A stretch of DNA of 62,840 nt from JAAAPF01 sp964481035 (GCA_964481035.1 CAYZSE010000002.1:1-62840); one strand, 5' to 3'; shown: positions 8,331-16,659, numbered from the stretch's first letter. The notes: generated by a model from the sequence alone, not told the origin. A program made the numbers and translations.

Positions 8331-8492
8331 TCAATCGCGGCGTGGGTCCGGTGCGTCGTCGTCGTAGAGGATCCGCTCGGCGGCGCCTTGCGGGTCGTCG
8401 TACTGGCCGCTCTTGAGCGACCAGAGGAAGCCGAGCAGACCCAAGAAGCCCAAGAGGAGGGCGGCAGGGATGAGGAGGATCAAGATGTTCAA
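8331..8492 (-). CDS. ccoS: cbb3-type cytochrome oxidase assembly protein CcoS
   Basis: A 53-residue single-span protein that is easily missed. The TTG start at 8492 lies 2 bp after the ccoI stop codon. The N-terminus is one hydrophobic helix (NILILLIPAALLLGFLG), followed by the CcoS signature WSLKSGQYDDPQGAAERIL and an acidic tail (YDDDAPDPRRD). CcoS is needed to insert cofactors or copper during cbb3 oxidase maturation. Position as the last gene of ccoGHIS is the usual one. Start choice rests on translational coupling with ccoI. Confidence 0.9.
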   Translation of the reverse strand: MNILILLIPAALLLGFLGLLGFLWSLKSGQYDDPQGAAERILYDDDAPDPRRD

Positions 8493-8494
8493 CG

Positions 8495-10726
8495 TTACGG
8501 CCCTTGCCGATCGAGGCGCTGCCAGCCGAGGCGCAGCGCGTTAGAGACGACCAGGATGGACGACGCCGACATGGCGAGCGCGGCGATGAGCGGGGTGACC
8601 AGGCCGGCGAGCGCGATCGGCACGGTCAGCGCGTTGTAGGCGAAGGCGAGTGCCAGATTCTGGCGCACCAGCCGGTCGGCGGCGCGGGCCACGGTCAGCA
8701 TCTCGGCGACGGCGGCGAGCTGCTCGCCCTGGAACACGGCGTCCGCCGCGGTCTGGCTGATGTCCATGGCGCTCGACGGCGAGATCGAGCCGTGCGCCGC
8801 GGCGAGCGCCGGCGCGTCGTTGAGACCGTCGCCGACCATCAGCGTGCGGACGCCTTGCCGGCGCAGCGCCTCGAGGCGCTCGACCTTGCCCGCCGGTGTC
8901 AGGCCGGCGCGATGCTGGGCCACGGCGAGGCTGCGCGCCACCTCGGCGACGGTGGCCTCGCGGTCGCCCGAGAGCAGCTCGAGGGTGTAGCCCCGCGCGC
9001 GCAGGTGATCGAGCGTCCGGGCGGCATCGGGCCTGAGCGCGTCGGCGAAGCCCAGCCGCCAGGCCCGGCCGCTGCCATCGGCGAGCCACAGCTCGAGCCC
9101 GGCGCCGCCGTCGTCCGGCGCCTCGGGCGCGGCCCAGCTCCGCCGGCCGAGGCGCAGCGTGCCGGCGGCGCCTCGCCATTCGAGGCCGAGCCCGGGGTGC
9201 TCGACGACGCCCGACAGCAACGGCGCGTCGGGCACGGCCCGCTTCAGCGCCCGGGCGAGCGGATGACGGCTCTGCGCGGCGAGCCCCGCTGCGCGAGCCA
9301 GGAGTTCCTCGGGCACGCCGCCGGTGTCGATCAGCTCGGGACGCCCGCGGGTGAGCGTGCCGGTCTTGTCGAAGGCGACGTGGCGCACCTGCGCGAGCCG
9401 CTCGAGCGCGGTCGGCGCCTTCAGCAGCACCCCGCTCTTGAGCAGCCGCTCGCTGGCGACGACCTGGACCGCCGGGACGGCGAGGCCGAGCGCGCAGGGG
9501 CAGGTGATGATGAGGACCGCGCAGGCGATCATCAGCGCGTCGGTCCAGGCGAGCCCGGCGCCGAGCCACCAGCCGAGAAAGGCGGCGAGCGCGAGGCCGT
9601 GCACCACCGGGGCGTACCAGGCCGCGAGCCGGTCGGCGAGGGTGACGAAGCGGCCCTTCTGCCGCTCGGCCACCTCCATGAGGCGGACGACCTCGGCGAG
9701 GAGCGTGTCGTCGCCGGCGCGGGTGACGGCGAGGGTCACCGGCGCGGCCAGATTTAGGGTGCCGGCGAAGACGTGGTCGCCCGCCGTCACCGTCCGCGGC
9801 AGGGTCTCGCCGGTGATGAGGCTGGTGTCGACCTCGGAGCGTCCGTCCTTGACCTTGCCGTCGACGCCGATGCGCTCGCCGGCGGTCACGAGCACCGTCA
9901 TGCCGGGCTCGACCAGCCGGGGCGGCAGCGCGCGGTGGCGGCCGTCGGGGCCGATGACGGTCACCACCCGAGCGCCCAGCGCCAACAGTCGCGTCGCCGC
10001 CTGCCGCGCCCGGCCGCGGGCCTGGCGGTCGAGATAGCGCCCGACCAGGAGGAAGAAGAGCAGCATCACTGCACTGTCGAAATAGGCGTGATCGCCGTGG
10101 CGGATCGTCTCGAACAGGCTCACCGCCGGCGCCAGGATCACCGCGAGCGAGATCGGCACGTCCATGTTGGTGTGGCCGTGCCTGAGCGCCGTCAGCGCCG
10201 AGCGGAAGAAGGGCTGGCCGGCGATCGCGATGGCCGGCAGGGCGACGAGCGCCGAGAACCAGTGCAGCAGCGTGCGGGTGGTCTCGGTCATGCCCTGGAA
10301 ATGGCCCGCCCAGACCGAGACCGAGAGCAGCATGACGTTGGCCGCGGCGAAGCCGGCGATACCCATCGCGCGCAAGAGCGCTCGGCGCTCGGCGGCCTCG
10401 CGATCGTCGGCGGTCGCCGGATCGTAGGGCACGAGGCGGTAGCCCAGCGCCTCGACCTTGGCCACGAGGTCCTGGGCGAGCGCCGCCGGGCCCCGCCAGT
10501 CGAGGGTGAGCCGGCGCGTCGAGAGGTTGACCCGTGCTCGGGTCACGCCCGGCTCGTCCGTGAGCGCGCGCTCGATCTTCTGCACGCAGGCGCCGCAATG
10601 GACGCCCTCGGCGAGCAGCGCCAGACGGTAGCCGTCGGCTTCGGCGACGACGAAGGCCTCGAGCCCGTCGAGGTGCCGTGCGCCGTCGCCGCCTTGGCCC
10701 TCGAGCACGCCCGCGGCGTCGTTCAT
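8495..10726 (-). CDS. ccoI: copper-exporting P1B-type ATPase of cbb3 oxidase assembly
   Basis: A 743-residue copper P-type ATPase (CcoI/FixI), moving Cu across the inner membrane for the CuB site of cbb3 oxidase. An N-terminal heavy-metal-associated domain carries GVHCGACV (about residue 45). Downstream are the actuator TGE (SLITGETLPR), the transmembrane CPC motif (TCPCALGLAVP), phosphorylation DKTGT, and the hinge MVGDGLNDAPAL. The ATG at 10726 overlaps the ccoH stop as ATGA, so translation is coupled. A longer open frame exists upstream but lies wholly inside ccoH. Confidence 0.95.
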   Translation of the reverse strand: MNDAAGVLEGQGGDGARHLDGLEAFVVAEADGYRLALLAEGVHCGACVQKIERALTDEPGVTRARVNLSTRRLTLDWRGPAALAQDLVAKVEALGYRLVPYDPATADDREAAERRALLRAMGIAGFAAANVMLLSVSVWAGHFQGMTETTRTLLHWFSALVALPAIAIAGQPFFRSALTALRHGHTNMDVPISLAVILAPAVSLFETIRHGDHAYFDSAVMLLFFLLVGRYLDRQARGRARQAATRLLALGARVVTVIGPDGRHRALPPRLVEPGMTVLVTAGERIGVDGKVKDGRSEVDTSLITGETLPRTVTAGDHVFAGTLNLAAPVTLAVTRAGDDTLLAEVVRLMEVAERQKGRFVTLADRLAAWYAPVVHGLALAAFLGWWLGAGLAWTDALMIACAVLIITCPCALGLAVPAVQVVASERLLKSGVLLKAPTALERLAQVRHVAFDKTGTLTRGRPELIDTGGVPEELLARAAGLAAQSRHPLARALKRAVPDAPLLSGVVEHPGLGLEWRGAAGTLRLGRRSWAAPEAPDDGGAGLELWLADGSGRAWRLGFADALRPDAARTLDHLRARGYTLELLSGDREATVAEVARSLAVAQHRAGLTPAGKVERLEALRRQGVRTLMVGDGLNDAPALAAAHGSISPSSAMDISQTAADAVFQGEQLAAVAEMLTVARAADRLVRQNLALAFAYNALTVPIALAGLVTPLIAALAMSASSILVVSNALRLGWQRLDRQGP

Positions 10727-11187
10727 CGGACGTGAACCCGCTCCTGGTGCTGCAGCCGGCGACCGCCGTGCTCGATGGTGACGAGCACGTCCCATTGGCC
10801 CTTGGCCGGCCAGTCGACGAAGGCGACGTAGCGGCCGCCGCCGACCGCGGCGAGGTCGGTCTCGAAGTCGAGATGGGCGTCCACCGGGCGCTTGATCCGC
10901 GCATAGACCGCGGCGCCGCGCAGGGGCCCGGCGCCGGCGTCCGCGACCTCGACGGCGAGACGGTCGGGTGCGGCGTCGACCGCGGCCGCCCAGCCAGTCG
11001 CCGCCTGGTCGCGCGCCTCGGCCAGCACGTCGTTGTAGCCGATGCCGCGCAGATAGGGCTCCTCGCGGTCGAGGCCGGTGAAGGTCGTCAGCGCGAACCA
11101 GATCATGACGCCGTTGACCGCGGTGACGACGCCGAAGCCGGCGACGATCGTCCACGGGATCCACAGGCTCTTGCGCTCGCCGGTCAT
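10723..11187 (-). CDS. ccoH: FixH/CcoH-family cbb3 oxidase assembly protein
   Basis: A 154-residue membrane-anchored protein. It has a single N-terminal transmembrane segment (about residues 8-32, WIPWTIVAGFGVVTAVNGVM), the FixH segment RGIGYNDVLAEARDQAATGW, and a periplasmic beta-domain ending HGGRRLQHQERVHVR. FixH/CcoH is associated with a cbb3 intermediate together with CcoI. It overlaps ccoG upstream and ccoI downstream by ATGA junctions. The downstream overlap fixes its end, and the upstream one fixes its start. Confidence 0.9.
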   Translation of the reverse strand: MTGERKSLWIPWTIVAGFGVVTAVNGVMIWFALTTFTGLDREEPYLRGIGYNDVLAEARDQAATGWAAAVDAAPDRLAVEVADAGAGPLRGAAVYARIKRPVDAHLDFETDLAAVGGGRYVAFVDWPAKGQWDVLVTIEHGGRRLQHQERVHVR

Positions 11188-12701
11188 CGCTCGGGACCCC
11201 TGAAGACGGTGTCGTGGGTGGCGGTCTCGCCGAACTCCGAGGTCAAGGCGAACTCGAGATCCGTCGAAGCCCCGGCGAGGTCCTCGCGCGGCACGGCGAT
11301 CAGGAGCGTGTATTCGGCGACGTTGTCGGCGTCGGCGGCGAGCATCATCTGGCCGAAGGCTTCCGGCGAGCGACCGACGATCCAGGCCTCGGCCGTGGCT
11401 GGCAGGCCCGCGACGTCGAGGGTGTAGAGCTGCGGGTAGTTGGTCTTGTTGTGGATCTTGACCGTGTAGGTGTTGCGGACGCCGCCGTCGGCGAGGGTGA
11501 TGAACAAGGCGCTGCGGTCGCGCTGGATCGTCAAATCGACGAGCGCCCGGTTCACGAGCCCGTAGGTCATGACGCCGCCGATGAGGGCGAGCAGCGCCAC
11601 GTAGATCAGCGTCCGCGCCCGCAGGATCCGATAGCGCGGCTTTCGGCCCTGCTCGCGCAGCTCGGTGTTGCGGGCGCTGTCGTAGGTGATCAGGTTCCGC
11701 GGCCGACCGATCCGGTCCATGACGTCGTTGCAGGCGTCGACGCAGAGCGCGCAGCCGATGCACTCGAGCTGCAGGCCGTCGCGGATGTCGATGCCCGTCG
11801 GGCAGACGGCGACGCACTGCTTGCAGTCGATGCAGTCGCCGCGGCCCTCGAAGCTGTGACCCTTCTTCGCCGGGCCCCGCGGCTCGCCGCGCCAGCGCTC
11901 GTAGGTCACGGCGAGGGTGTCCTGATCGAACAGCGCCCCCTGGATGCGCGGCCAGGGGCACATGTAGGTGCAGACCTGCTCGCGGGCGACGCCGGCGAGC
12001 AGATAGGTGGTGAAGGTGAACAGGCCGATGAAGAAGTAGGCGGTGAGGCCGGCCTCGCCGGTGAGCACGCTCACCAGCATGTCGGGCGCGTTGCCGAAAT
12101 AGAGGATCCAGGCCCCGCCGGTGGCGAGCGCGATGAGCACCCACACGCCGTGCTTGGCGGCCTTCTTCCGCAGCTTGGCGGCGGACCAGGGCTCCTTGTC
12201 GAGGCGGATGCGGGCGGCGCGGTCGCCCTCGATCCGCCGCTCGACCCACATGAAGAGGTCGGTCCACACGGTCTGCGGGCAGGCGAAGCCGCACCACAGC
12301 CGGCCCAGGAGCGAGGTCGCGAGGAAGAGGCCGAAGGCCGCGAGGATCAGCAGCCCGGTGAGGAAGTAGACCTCCTGCGGCCAGATCTCGATGCCGAAGA
12401 AGTACGCCCGCCGCCCGGCCATGTCGATCATCAGCGCCTGGTCCGGCGCCCCGGGGCCGCGGTCCCAGCGGACCCAGGGCAGCGCCCAGTAGAGCCCCAA
12501 AAGGACGATCAGCGCGGCCCACTTGACCTTGCGGAAGATGCCCGAGACGGCCTTCGGGTAGACCCAGACGCGGCCCTGGTAGAGCGGGCTCTCCTTTTGC
12601 TCTCTGCGCGAGGCGACGGCCTCGGGCTCGACGGCCGGTGGCGGCGTCGCGACGGGCGCGGCCTCGGCCTGCTTGGCGAGTTCTTCGAGCGTGTGGGCCA
12701 T
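11184..12701 (-). CDS. ccoG: cytochrome c oxidase accessory protein CcoG (RdxA/FixG)
   Basis: A 505-residue membrane iron-sulfur protein, reported in the family to reduce Cu2+ for cbb3 assembly. After a cytoplasmic N-terminus there are several transmembrane helices. Then comes a double [4Fe-4S] ferredoxin region (CIDCKQCVAVCPTGIDIRDG and CIGCALCVDACN, about 270-310), a further helix, and an IG-fold periplasmic C-terminal domain. Gene order ccoG-H-I-S is standard, but the oxidase structural genes ccoNOQP are not in the window. The gene immediately upstream is a repeat-borne small gene on the opposite strand. No FixK/FNR box (TTGAT-N4-ATCAA) was seen upstream. Confidence 0.95.
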   Translation of the reverse strand: MAHTLEELAKQAEAAPVATPPPAVEPEAVASRREQKESPLYQGRVWVYPKAVSGIFRKVKWAALIVLLGLYWALPWVRWDRGPGAPDQALMIDMAGRRAYFFGIEIWPQEVYFLTGLLILAAFGLFLATSLLGRLWCGFACPQTVWTDLFMWVERRIEGDRAARIRLDKEPWSAAKLRKKAAKHGVWVLIALATGGAWILYFGNAPDMLVSVLTGEAGLTAYFFIGLFTFTTYLLAGVAREQVCTYMCPWPRIQGALFDQDTLAVTYERWRGEPRGPAKKGHSFEGRGDCIDCKQCVAVCPTGIDIRDGLQLECIGCALCVDACNDVMDRIGRPRNLITYDSARNTELREQGRKPRYRILRARTLIYVALLALIGGVMTYGLVNRALVDLTIQRDRSALFITLADGGVRNTYTVKIHNKTNYPQLYTLDVAGLPATAEAWIVGRSPEAFGQMMLAADADNVAEYTLLIAVPREDLAGASTDLEFALTSEFGETATHDTVFRGPER

Positions 12702-12819
12702 CGTGCGCCTTTCTCACTTCAACCGGCCCGCCAGGCTACCGGCCCTCCAGGCGAGCGGATCTCATGGCGACCGGTCTCATGGCGGCAGGCTGCTGCGGCA
12801 CCGGCGTGCCCGTGCTGCC

Positions 12820-13141
12820 GCGGCCGGCGCACCCACGAATATGAGGTTATTCGACGGGTTTTGCATGTCCTTTGGACGAAAGGCAGGGGCGCGGCTCGCG
12901 ACCCCGGCGACAATCGCCTATGCTGAAGACGCGGATGCGCGGAAAGACGGCGATGCGGCGCTGGTGGCGGCGGTTGGTCGAGGGCGAGGAGGCGCGGTTG
13001 GAGCGCGAGCTGCGGGTCAAGGTGCGGCGCCCGGACGCGGTGGAACGCCTCGTCCGGGCCGAGCTCGAGCGGGGCGCGCCGTCGCGCAAGGAGGCCCTTC
13101 GCCGGGCCCTCGCGCGCCACGCCGCCTCCCAGCCGTCGTGA
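12820..13141 (+). repeat. direct repeat, copy 1 (intact small gene)
   Basis: About 320 bp that recur, in the same orientation, at 16634-16960. Similarity begins at GCCGCGGCCGGC. It is highest over the first 80 bp after ATGAGGTTATTCGACGGG (about four differences), then falls inside the coding part. The first 41 bp from 12839 are identical and conspicuously less GC-rich than the surroundings. There are no terminal inverted repeats or transposase. The two copies bracket the crp-sulfatase-HAD island. Confidence 0.8.
12953..13141 (+). CDS. small basic protein of unknown function, repeat-borne
   Basis: A 62-residue protein beginning MRRWWRRLVEGEEARLERE and ending RRALARHAASQPS. It is Arg/Glu/Ala-rich, predicted helical and strongly basic, with a paired Trp near the N-terminus. 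Third-position GC is nearly complete, arguing that it is a real gene. The ATG at 12953 has GGAAAG 6 bp upstream. In-frame ATGs at 12920 and 12935 are possible but lack a site, and the homologous copy at 16768 keeps only this start in the same context. I recognise no family. Charge and length would suit a nucleic-acid- or membrane-associated peptide, but that is speculation. Confidence 0.6.
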   Translation: MRRWWRRLVEGEEARLERELRVKVRRPDAVERLVRAELERGAPSRKEALRRALARHAASQPS

Positions 13142-13147
13142 GCGCCA

Positions 13148-13816
13148 TCACACCTCGCGCCTGGCGCGCTGCTCGACGCGGCAACGGTCGAGGATGCGCA
13201 GGACGCCGTAACCAGGCGTCACGGCGCCCTCCTCGATGAGCCGGCCCAAGGCCCGGCGCACGGTTGCCCGGGTGACGCCGACGAGACCGGCGAGGTCCTC
13301 CTGGGTGGCGTTGACGGTGCCGTCCGGTCCGGCGAGCTGCAACAGGCGGCGAGCGAAGCGCTGCGCCGGCGACAGCGCGAGCGCCTCGCCGAGGAGCGCC
13401 AGCGCCGTGGCCATGTTGCGGTGGGTGAGCGCGTAGAAGCACGGCCAGTGCTCGGGACGCGCCCCGAGATGGGCACGGATGGGCTGGGCCGGCACGACGA
13501 GCACGCGCGCTCGGCGGCGCACGCGAACGGAGACGAGCCGCTCGGTCTTGGCGAGGAGCGCCAGATCGCCGATCCAGAAACCGGCCTCCGCGCGGTGCAG
13601 CGACACCGGCTCTTCGCCGACGAGGGGGAAGCTGATATCGAGGCTGCCCTCCGCGAGCCCGAAGACGCCGGAGGCCGAATCGCCCGCATCGTAGAGCAGC
13701 TGGCCGGGCTCGAAGCTGCGCCAGCGGCCGACCTCCGCCATCCAGGCGCGGAAGGCGGGCGGCTGCTCGGCGAGCCAGCCGATCCGGTCCAGGGGGTCGA
13801 GCGACAACGTTTCCAT
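13148..13816 (-). CDS. Crp/Fnr-family transcriptional regulator
   Basis: About 222 residues. It has an N-terminal cyclic-nucleotide-binding-type beta-roll (FEPGQLLYDAGDSASGVFGLAEGSLDI, EAGFWIGDLALL) and a C-terminal winged helix of the HTH_Crp_2 type (NATQEDLAGLVGVTRATVRRALGRLIEEGAV, about 165-200). It lacks the N-terminal Cys cluster of Fnr, so it is not an oxygen sensor of that type. The frame is open to an ATG at 13909, but that would abut the divergent sulfatase start. The ATG at 13816 leaves a 95-bp shared promoter region, so it is preferred, though no clear ribosome site is seen. It probably controls the divergent sulfatase operon. Confidence 0.82.
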   Translation of the reverse strand: METLSLDPLDRIGWLAEQPPAFRAWMAEVGRWRSFEPGQLLYDAGDSASGVFGLAEGSLDISFPLVGEEPVSLHRAEAGFWIGDLALLAKTERLVSVRVRRRARVLVVPAQPIRAHLGARPEHWPCFYALTHRNMATALALLGEALALSPAQRFARRLLQLAGPDGTVNATQEDLAGLVGVTRATVRRALGRLIEEGAVTPGYGVLRILDRCRVEQRARREV

Positions 13817-13878
13817 GACATTGGCCAAGATGAGCCATTCGTCAGCGTCCTTCCACTCTATTGAAGCGAGCGTGGCAA

Positions 13879-13894
13879 GCGAGTTCCGACTCGC
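13879..13894. promoter_or_regulatory. inverted repeat in the crp/sulfatase divergent promoter
   Basis: GCGAGT-TCCG-ACTCGC is a perfect 6-bp inverted repeat with a 4-bp spacer, placed between the divergent regulator and sulfatase starts. Crp/Fnr proteins bind such dyads of about 16 bp, although these half-sites are not the classical TGTGA or TTGAT. A plausible operator for the adjacent regulator. Confidence 0.4.
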
Positions 13895-13911
13895 ATCTGA
13901 GGGAGGCATCC

Positions 13912-15513
13912 ATGCAGAGCTTGCACCGGCTATCGCTGGCGATGGCGCTCGGTCTCGTGTCGAGCATCGCTGTCGCGCAGGACCAGCCCAACATCCTCGT
14001 CATCTGGGGTGACGACGTCGGCCAGTCGAACATCTCGGCGTACACCATGGGCCTGCTCGGCTACGGGACGCCGAACATCGACCGCATCGCCGAAGAAGGC
14101 ATGATCTTCACCGACTACTACGGCGAGCAGTCGTGCACGGCCGGACGGTCGTCGTTCATCACGGGCCAGAGCGTCTTTCGCACCGGCCTGTCGAAGGTCG
14201 GCCTGCCCGGCGCCGAGGAAGGCATGCAGGTCGAGGACCCGACCATCGCCGGTCTGTTGAAGGCCCAGGGCTACGCGACGGGGCAGTTCGGCAAGAACCA
14301 CCTCGGCGACCGCGACGAGCACCTGCCGACCAATCACGGCTTCGACGAGTTTTTCGGCAACCTCTACCACCTCAATGCCGAGGAGGAGCCGGAGAACGAG
14401 GACTATCCCCGCGATCTGGTCCTTCCCGCGGGTGACACCTTTGTCGAACGCTTCGGCCCGCGCGGGGTGATCCGCTCCTCGGCCGTCTACGGCGAGGCCG
14501 AGATCACGCAGGAGATCGAGGATACCGGCGCGCTGACCATCGAACGCCAGAAGGTGGTGGACGACGAGACCTCCGACGCCGCCGTCGCCTTCATCGAGGA
14601 AAAGACGGCAGAGGGTACCCCCTGGTTTGTCTGGTGGTCCGGCACCCGGATGCATTTCCGCACCCATGTCAGCGACGAGAACCGCGCGCTGGCCAACGAG
14701 ATCGTCGGCAAGCGGGTCGACGAATACCAGGCCGGCATGATCGAGCACGACATGGACATCGGCAAGTTCCTCGACAAACTCGACGAGCTGGGCATCGCCG
14801 ACAACACCATCGTGTTCTACTCCACCGACAACGGCCCGCACATGAACACATGGCCCGACGCCGGCATGACACCGTTCTGGGGCGAGAAGAACACCAACTG
14901 GGAAGGCGCCTGGCGCGTGCCCGCGATGGTGCGCTGGCCGGGCAGGATCGCGGAGGGCGAGGTCTCCAACGAGATCGTCCACCATATGGACTGGCTGCCC
15001 ACCTTCCTCGCCGCCGCGGGCAACGAGACGGTCAAGGAAGACCTGCTCGACGGGTTCACGGTGCCCGAGATGGCTGGGCGCGAATACCGGGTACATCTCG
15101 ACGGCTACAACCTGCTGCCGATGCTGACCGGCGAGAGCGCCGAGAGCCCGCGCAACGAGATCTTTTACTTCTCCGACGACGGCGACCTGATGGCGCTGCG
15201 GTATCGCGACTGGAAGATTACCTTCCTCGAGCAGAAGGCGTGGAGCACGTTCCGGGCATGGATGGAGCCGCTGACGCCGCTGCGCGTGCCGCTCATCTTC
15301 AACCTGCGGCGGGATCCGTACGAGCGGGGCTACCGCACCTCGAACACCTTCTACGACTGGATGATCGACCGCGCCTACATGCTGGTGCCGGCGCAGCAAT
15401 ATGTCGGCCAGTTCCTCGCGTCCTTTGCCGAGTATCCGCCGCGGCAGGAGGCGGCGAGCTTCAGCCTCGACAAGGTCATGGAGAAGCTCTCACAGCCAGG
15501 CGGCGCTCAGTAA
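13912..15513 (+). CDS. arylsulfatase (formylglycine-dependent type I sulfatase), exported
   Basis: A 533-residue periplasmic sulfatase. The signal peptide spans residues 1-22 (ending SIAVAQ). The metal-binding start is NILVIWGDDVG. The formylglycine motif is SCTAGRSSFITGQ, with the modified Cys in C-x-A-x-R. Further metal/active-site segments are GKNHLGD and STDNGPHMNTWP. The ATG at 13912 has GAGGGAGG upstream. Cleaving sulfate esters is expected; the substrate is unknown. It is followed by an exported HAD hydrolase. The Cys requires a maturase (FGE), which is not seen here, although a truncated signal-peptide gene lies third in the operon. GC content and codon use look milder than in neighbouring genes, suggesting transfer. 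Confidence 0.92.
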   Translation: MQSLHRLSLAMALGLVSSIAVAQDQPNILVIWGDDVGQSNISAYTMGLLGYGTPNIDRIAEEGMIFTDYYGEQSCTAGRSSFITGQSVFRTGLSKVGLPGAEEGMQVEDPTIAGLLKAQGYATGQFGKNHLGDRDEHLPTNHGFDEFFGNLYHLNAEEEPENEDYPRDLVLPAGDTFVERFGPRGVIRSSAVYGEAEITQEIEDTGALTIERQKVVDDETSDAAVAFIEEKTAEGTPWFVWWSGTRMHFRTHVSDENRALANEIVGKRVDEYQAGMIEHDMDIGKFLDKLDELGIADNTIVFYSTDNGPHMNTWPDAGMTPFWGEKNTNWEGAWRVPAMVRWPGRIAEGEVSNEIVHHMDWLPTFLAAAGNETVKEDLLDGFTVPEMAGREYRVHLDGYNLLPMLTGESAESPRNEIFYFSDDGDLMALRYRDWKITFLEQKAWSTFRAWMEPLTPLRVPLIFNLRRDPYERGYRTSNTFYDWMIDRAYMLVPAQQYVGQFLASFAEYPPRQEAASFSLDKVMEKLSQPGGAQ

Positions 15514-15523
15514 TCCCGAATTA

Positions 15524-15550
15524 GCCGCCCCGGCTTCGCGCCGGGGCGGC
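15524..15550 (+). terminator. hairpin after the sulfatase gene
   Basis: GCCGCCCCGGC-TTCGC-GCCGGGGCGGC is an 11-bp perfect stem starting 11 bp past the sulfatase stop. There is no T-run. It may terminate or attenuate transcription before the HAD gene 43 bp further on. Confidence 0.5.
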
Positions 15551-15592
15551 GCGCATGGTCGCGTGGCCGCGAACACGCCCAGCGTTGGAGAC

Positions 15593-16567
15593 ATGGCCGT
15601 GAAACCCCTGCACGTTCTCGCCTTCGCCTTCTCCGTTGCCGCAGCGCCGACGCTCGCCGACCCGCTGCCCTCGTGGAACGCGGGCGAGGCCAAGACGCGG
15701 ATCATCGAGTTCGTCGAACGGGTGACGGACCCGACTTCGCCGGACTACGTCACGCCAGCCGCGCGGATTGCGACCTTCGACAACGACGGCAACCTCTGGG
15801 CCGAGCAGCCCGTCTATTTCCAGCTGATCTACGCCATCGACCGCCTGCGCGAGACCGCAGAGGCCGATCCCTCCGTCTTGTCCTCCGACACCCTGCGCGC
15901 GGCCGCAGAGGGCGACATGGCGGGCATGCTGGCCGGGGGCATGGAGGGAGTGATGGAGGTGCTCGCCATCTCGCATGCGGGCATGTCGGTCGAGGATTTT
16001 CAGGCCGACGTGCGCGACTGGTTGGCCAGCGCCACCCATCCAACCACAGGAATGCTCTACGGCGACATGATCTACCAGCCGATGCTGGAGCTTCTGGCCT
16101 ACCTGCGCGACGAGGGCTTCCAGACCTGGATCGTGTCGGGCGGCGGCGTGCACTTCGTGCGCGCGTTCGCCGAAGAGGCCTACGGCATTCCGCCCGAGCA
16201 GGTCTTGGGATCGGCGACGCCGGCAGAATACGACGAAGCCAGCCACAGCATCGTGAAGCTGCCCGGCATCGCCTTTCTGGATGACAAGGCCGGCAAGCCG
16301 GTCGGCATCGACAGCCGGATCGGGCGGCGGCCGATCTTCGCGGCCGGCAATTCCGACGGCGATTTCCAGATGCTCGACTACGCGATGGCCGGGGAGGGCG
16401 CACGCTTCGCGCTGCTGGTGCACCACACCGACGGGGCGCGCGAATTCGCCTATGACCGCGAGAGCCACGTGGGCAAGCTGGCGCGCGGCCTCGACGAAGG
16501 GCCGGACCGCGGCTGGCTGATCGTGGACATGGCCAGGGACTGGGCGCGCATATGGCCGGGCGAATGA
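15593..16567 (+). CDS. exported HAD-superfamily phosphatase
   Basis: A 324-residue HAD hydrolase with a signal peptide (LAFAFSVAAAPTLA, cleaved near 22). HAD motifs are FDNDGNLW (nucleophile Asp and acid/base Asp), TWIVSGGG (motif II), a downstream Lys, and GNSDGDFQML (motif III/IV). A cap lies between motifs I and II. A periplasmic phosphoserine-phosphatase-like monoesterase is likely. Position after an arylsulfatase suggests the two process the same sulfated and phosphorylated polymer, or a scavenging role. The ATG at 15593 has GGAG upstream. The stop overlaps the start of a small truncated gene (ATGA). Confidence 0.85.
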   Translation: MAVKPLHVLAFAFSVAAAPTLADPLPSWNAGEAKTRIIEFVERVTDPTSPDYVTPAARIATFDNDGNLWAEQPVYFQLIYAIDRLRETAEADPSVLSSDTLRAAAEGDMAGMLAGGMEGVMEVLAISHAGMSVEDFQADVRDWLASATHPTTGMLYGDMIYQPMLELLAYLRDEGFQTWIVSGGGVHFVRAFAEEAYGIPPEQVLGSATPAEYDEASHSIVKLPGIAFLDDKAGKPVGIDSRIGRRPIFAAGNSDGDFQMLDYAMAGEGARFALLVHHTDGAREFAYDRESHVGKLARGLDEGPDRGWLIVDMARDWARIWPGE

Positions 16568-16659
16568 GACCTGATCTGCGCGCGGCGATGGTCGCGGTCG
16601 CGCTGGCCGCCCCGGCGGCGGCGCGAGAGCCGCCGCGGCCGGCCGCATCTCGAACATGA
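16564..16659 (+). pseudogene. truncated third gene of the sulfatase operon (signal peptide only)
   Basis: An ATG overlapping the HAD stop codon opens a 31-residue frame. It begins with a convincing Sec signal peptide (MRPDLRAAMVAVALAAPAAA) followed by REPPRPAASRT. The frame enters repeat copy 2 at about 16634 and stops at the TGA within ATGAGG, the repeat's conserved element. This looks like the 5-prime stump of an exported protein gene cut off by the repeat. Sulfatase operons often carry a formylglycine-generating enzyme, which would fit, but the remaining sequence cannot show it. Confidence 0.5.

Noticed and set aside
12760..12790. Short direct repeat TCTCATGGCG upstream of ccoG as a regulator site
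   Set aside because: Too short, not palindromic, and no known motif; probably chance.
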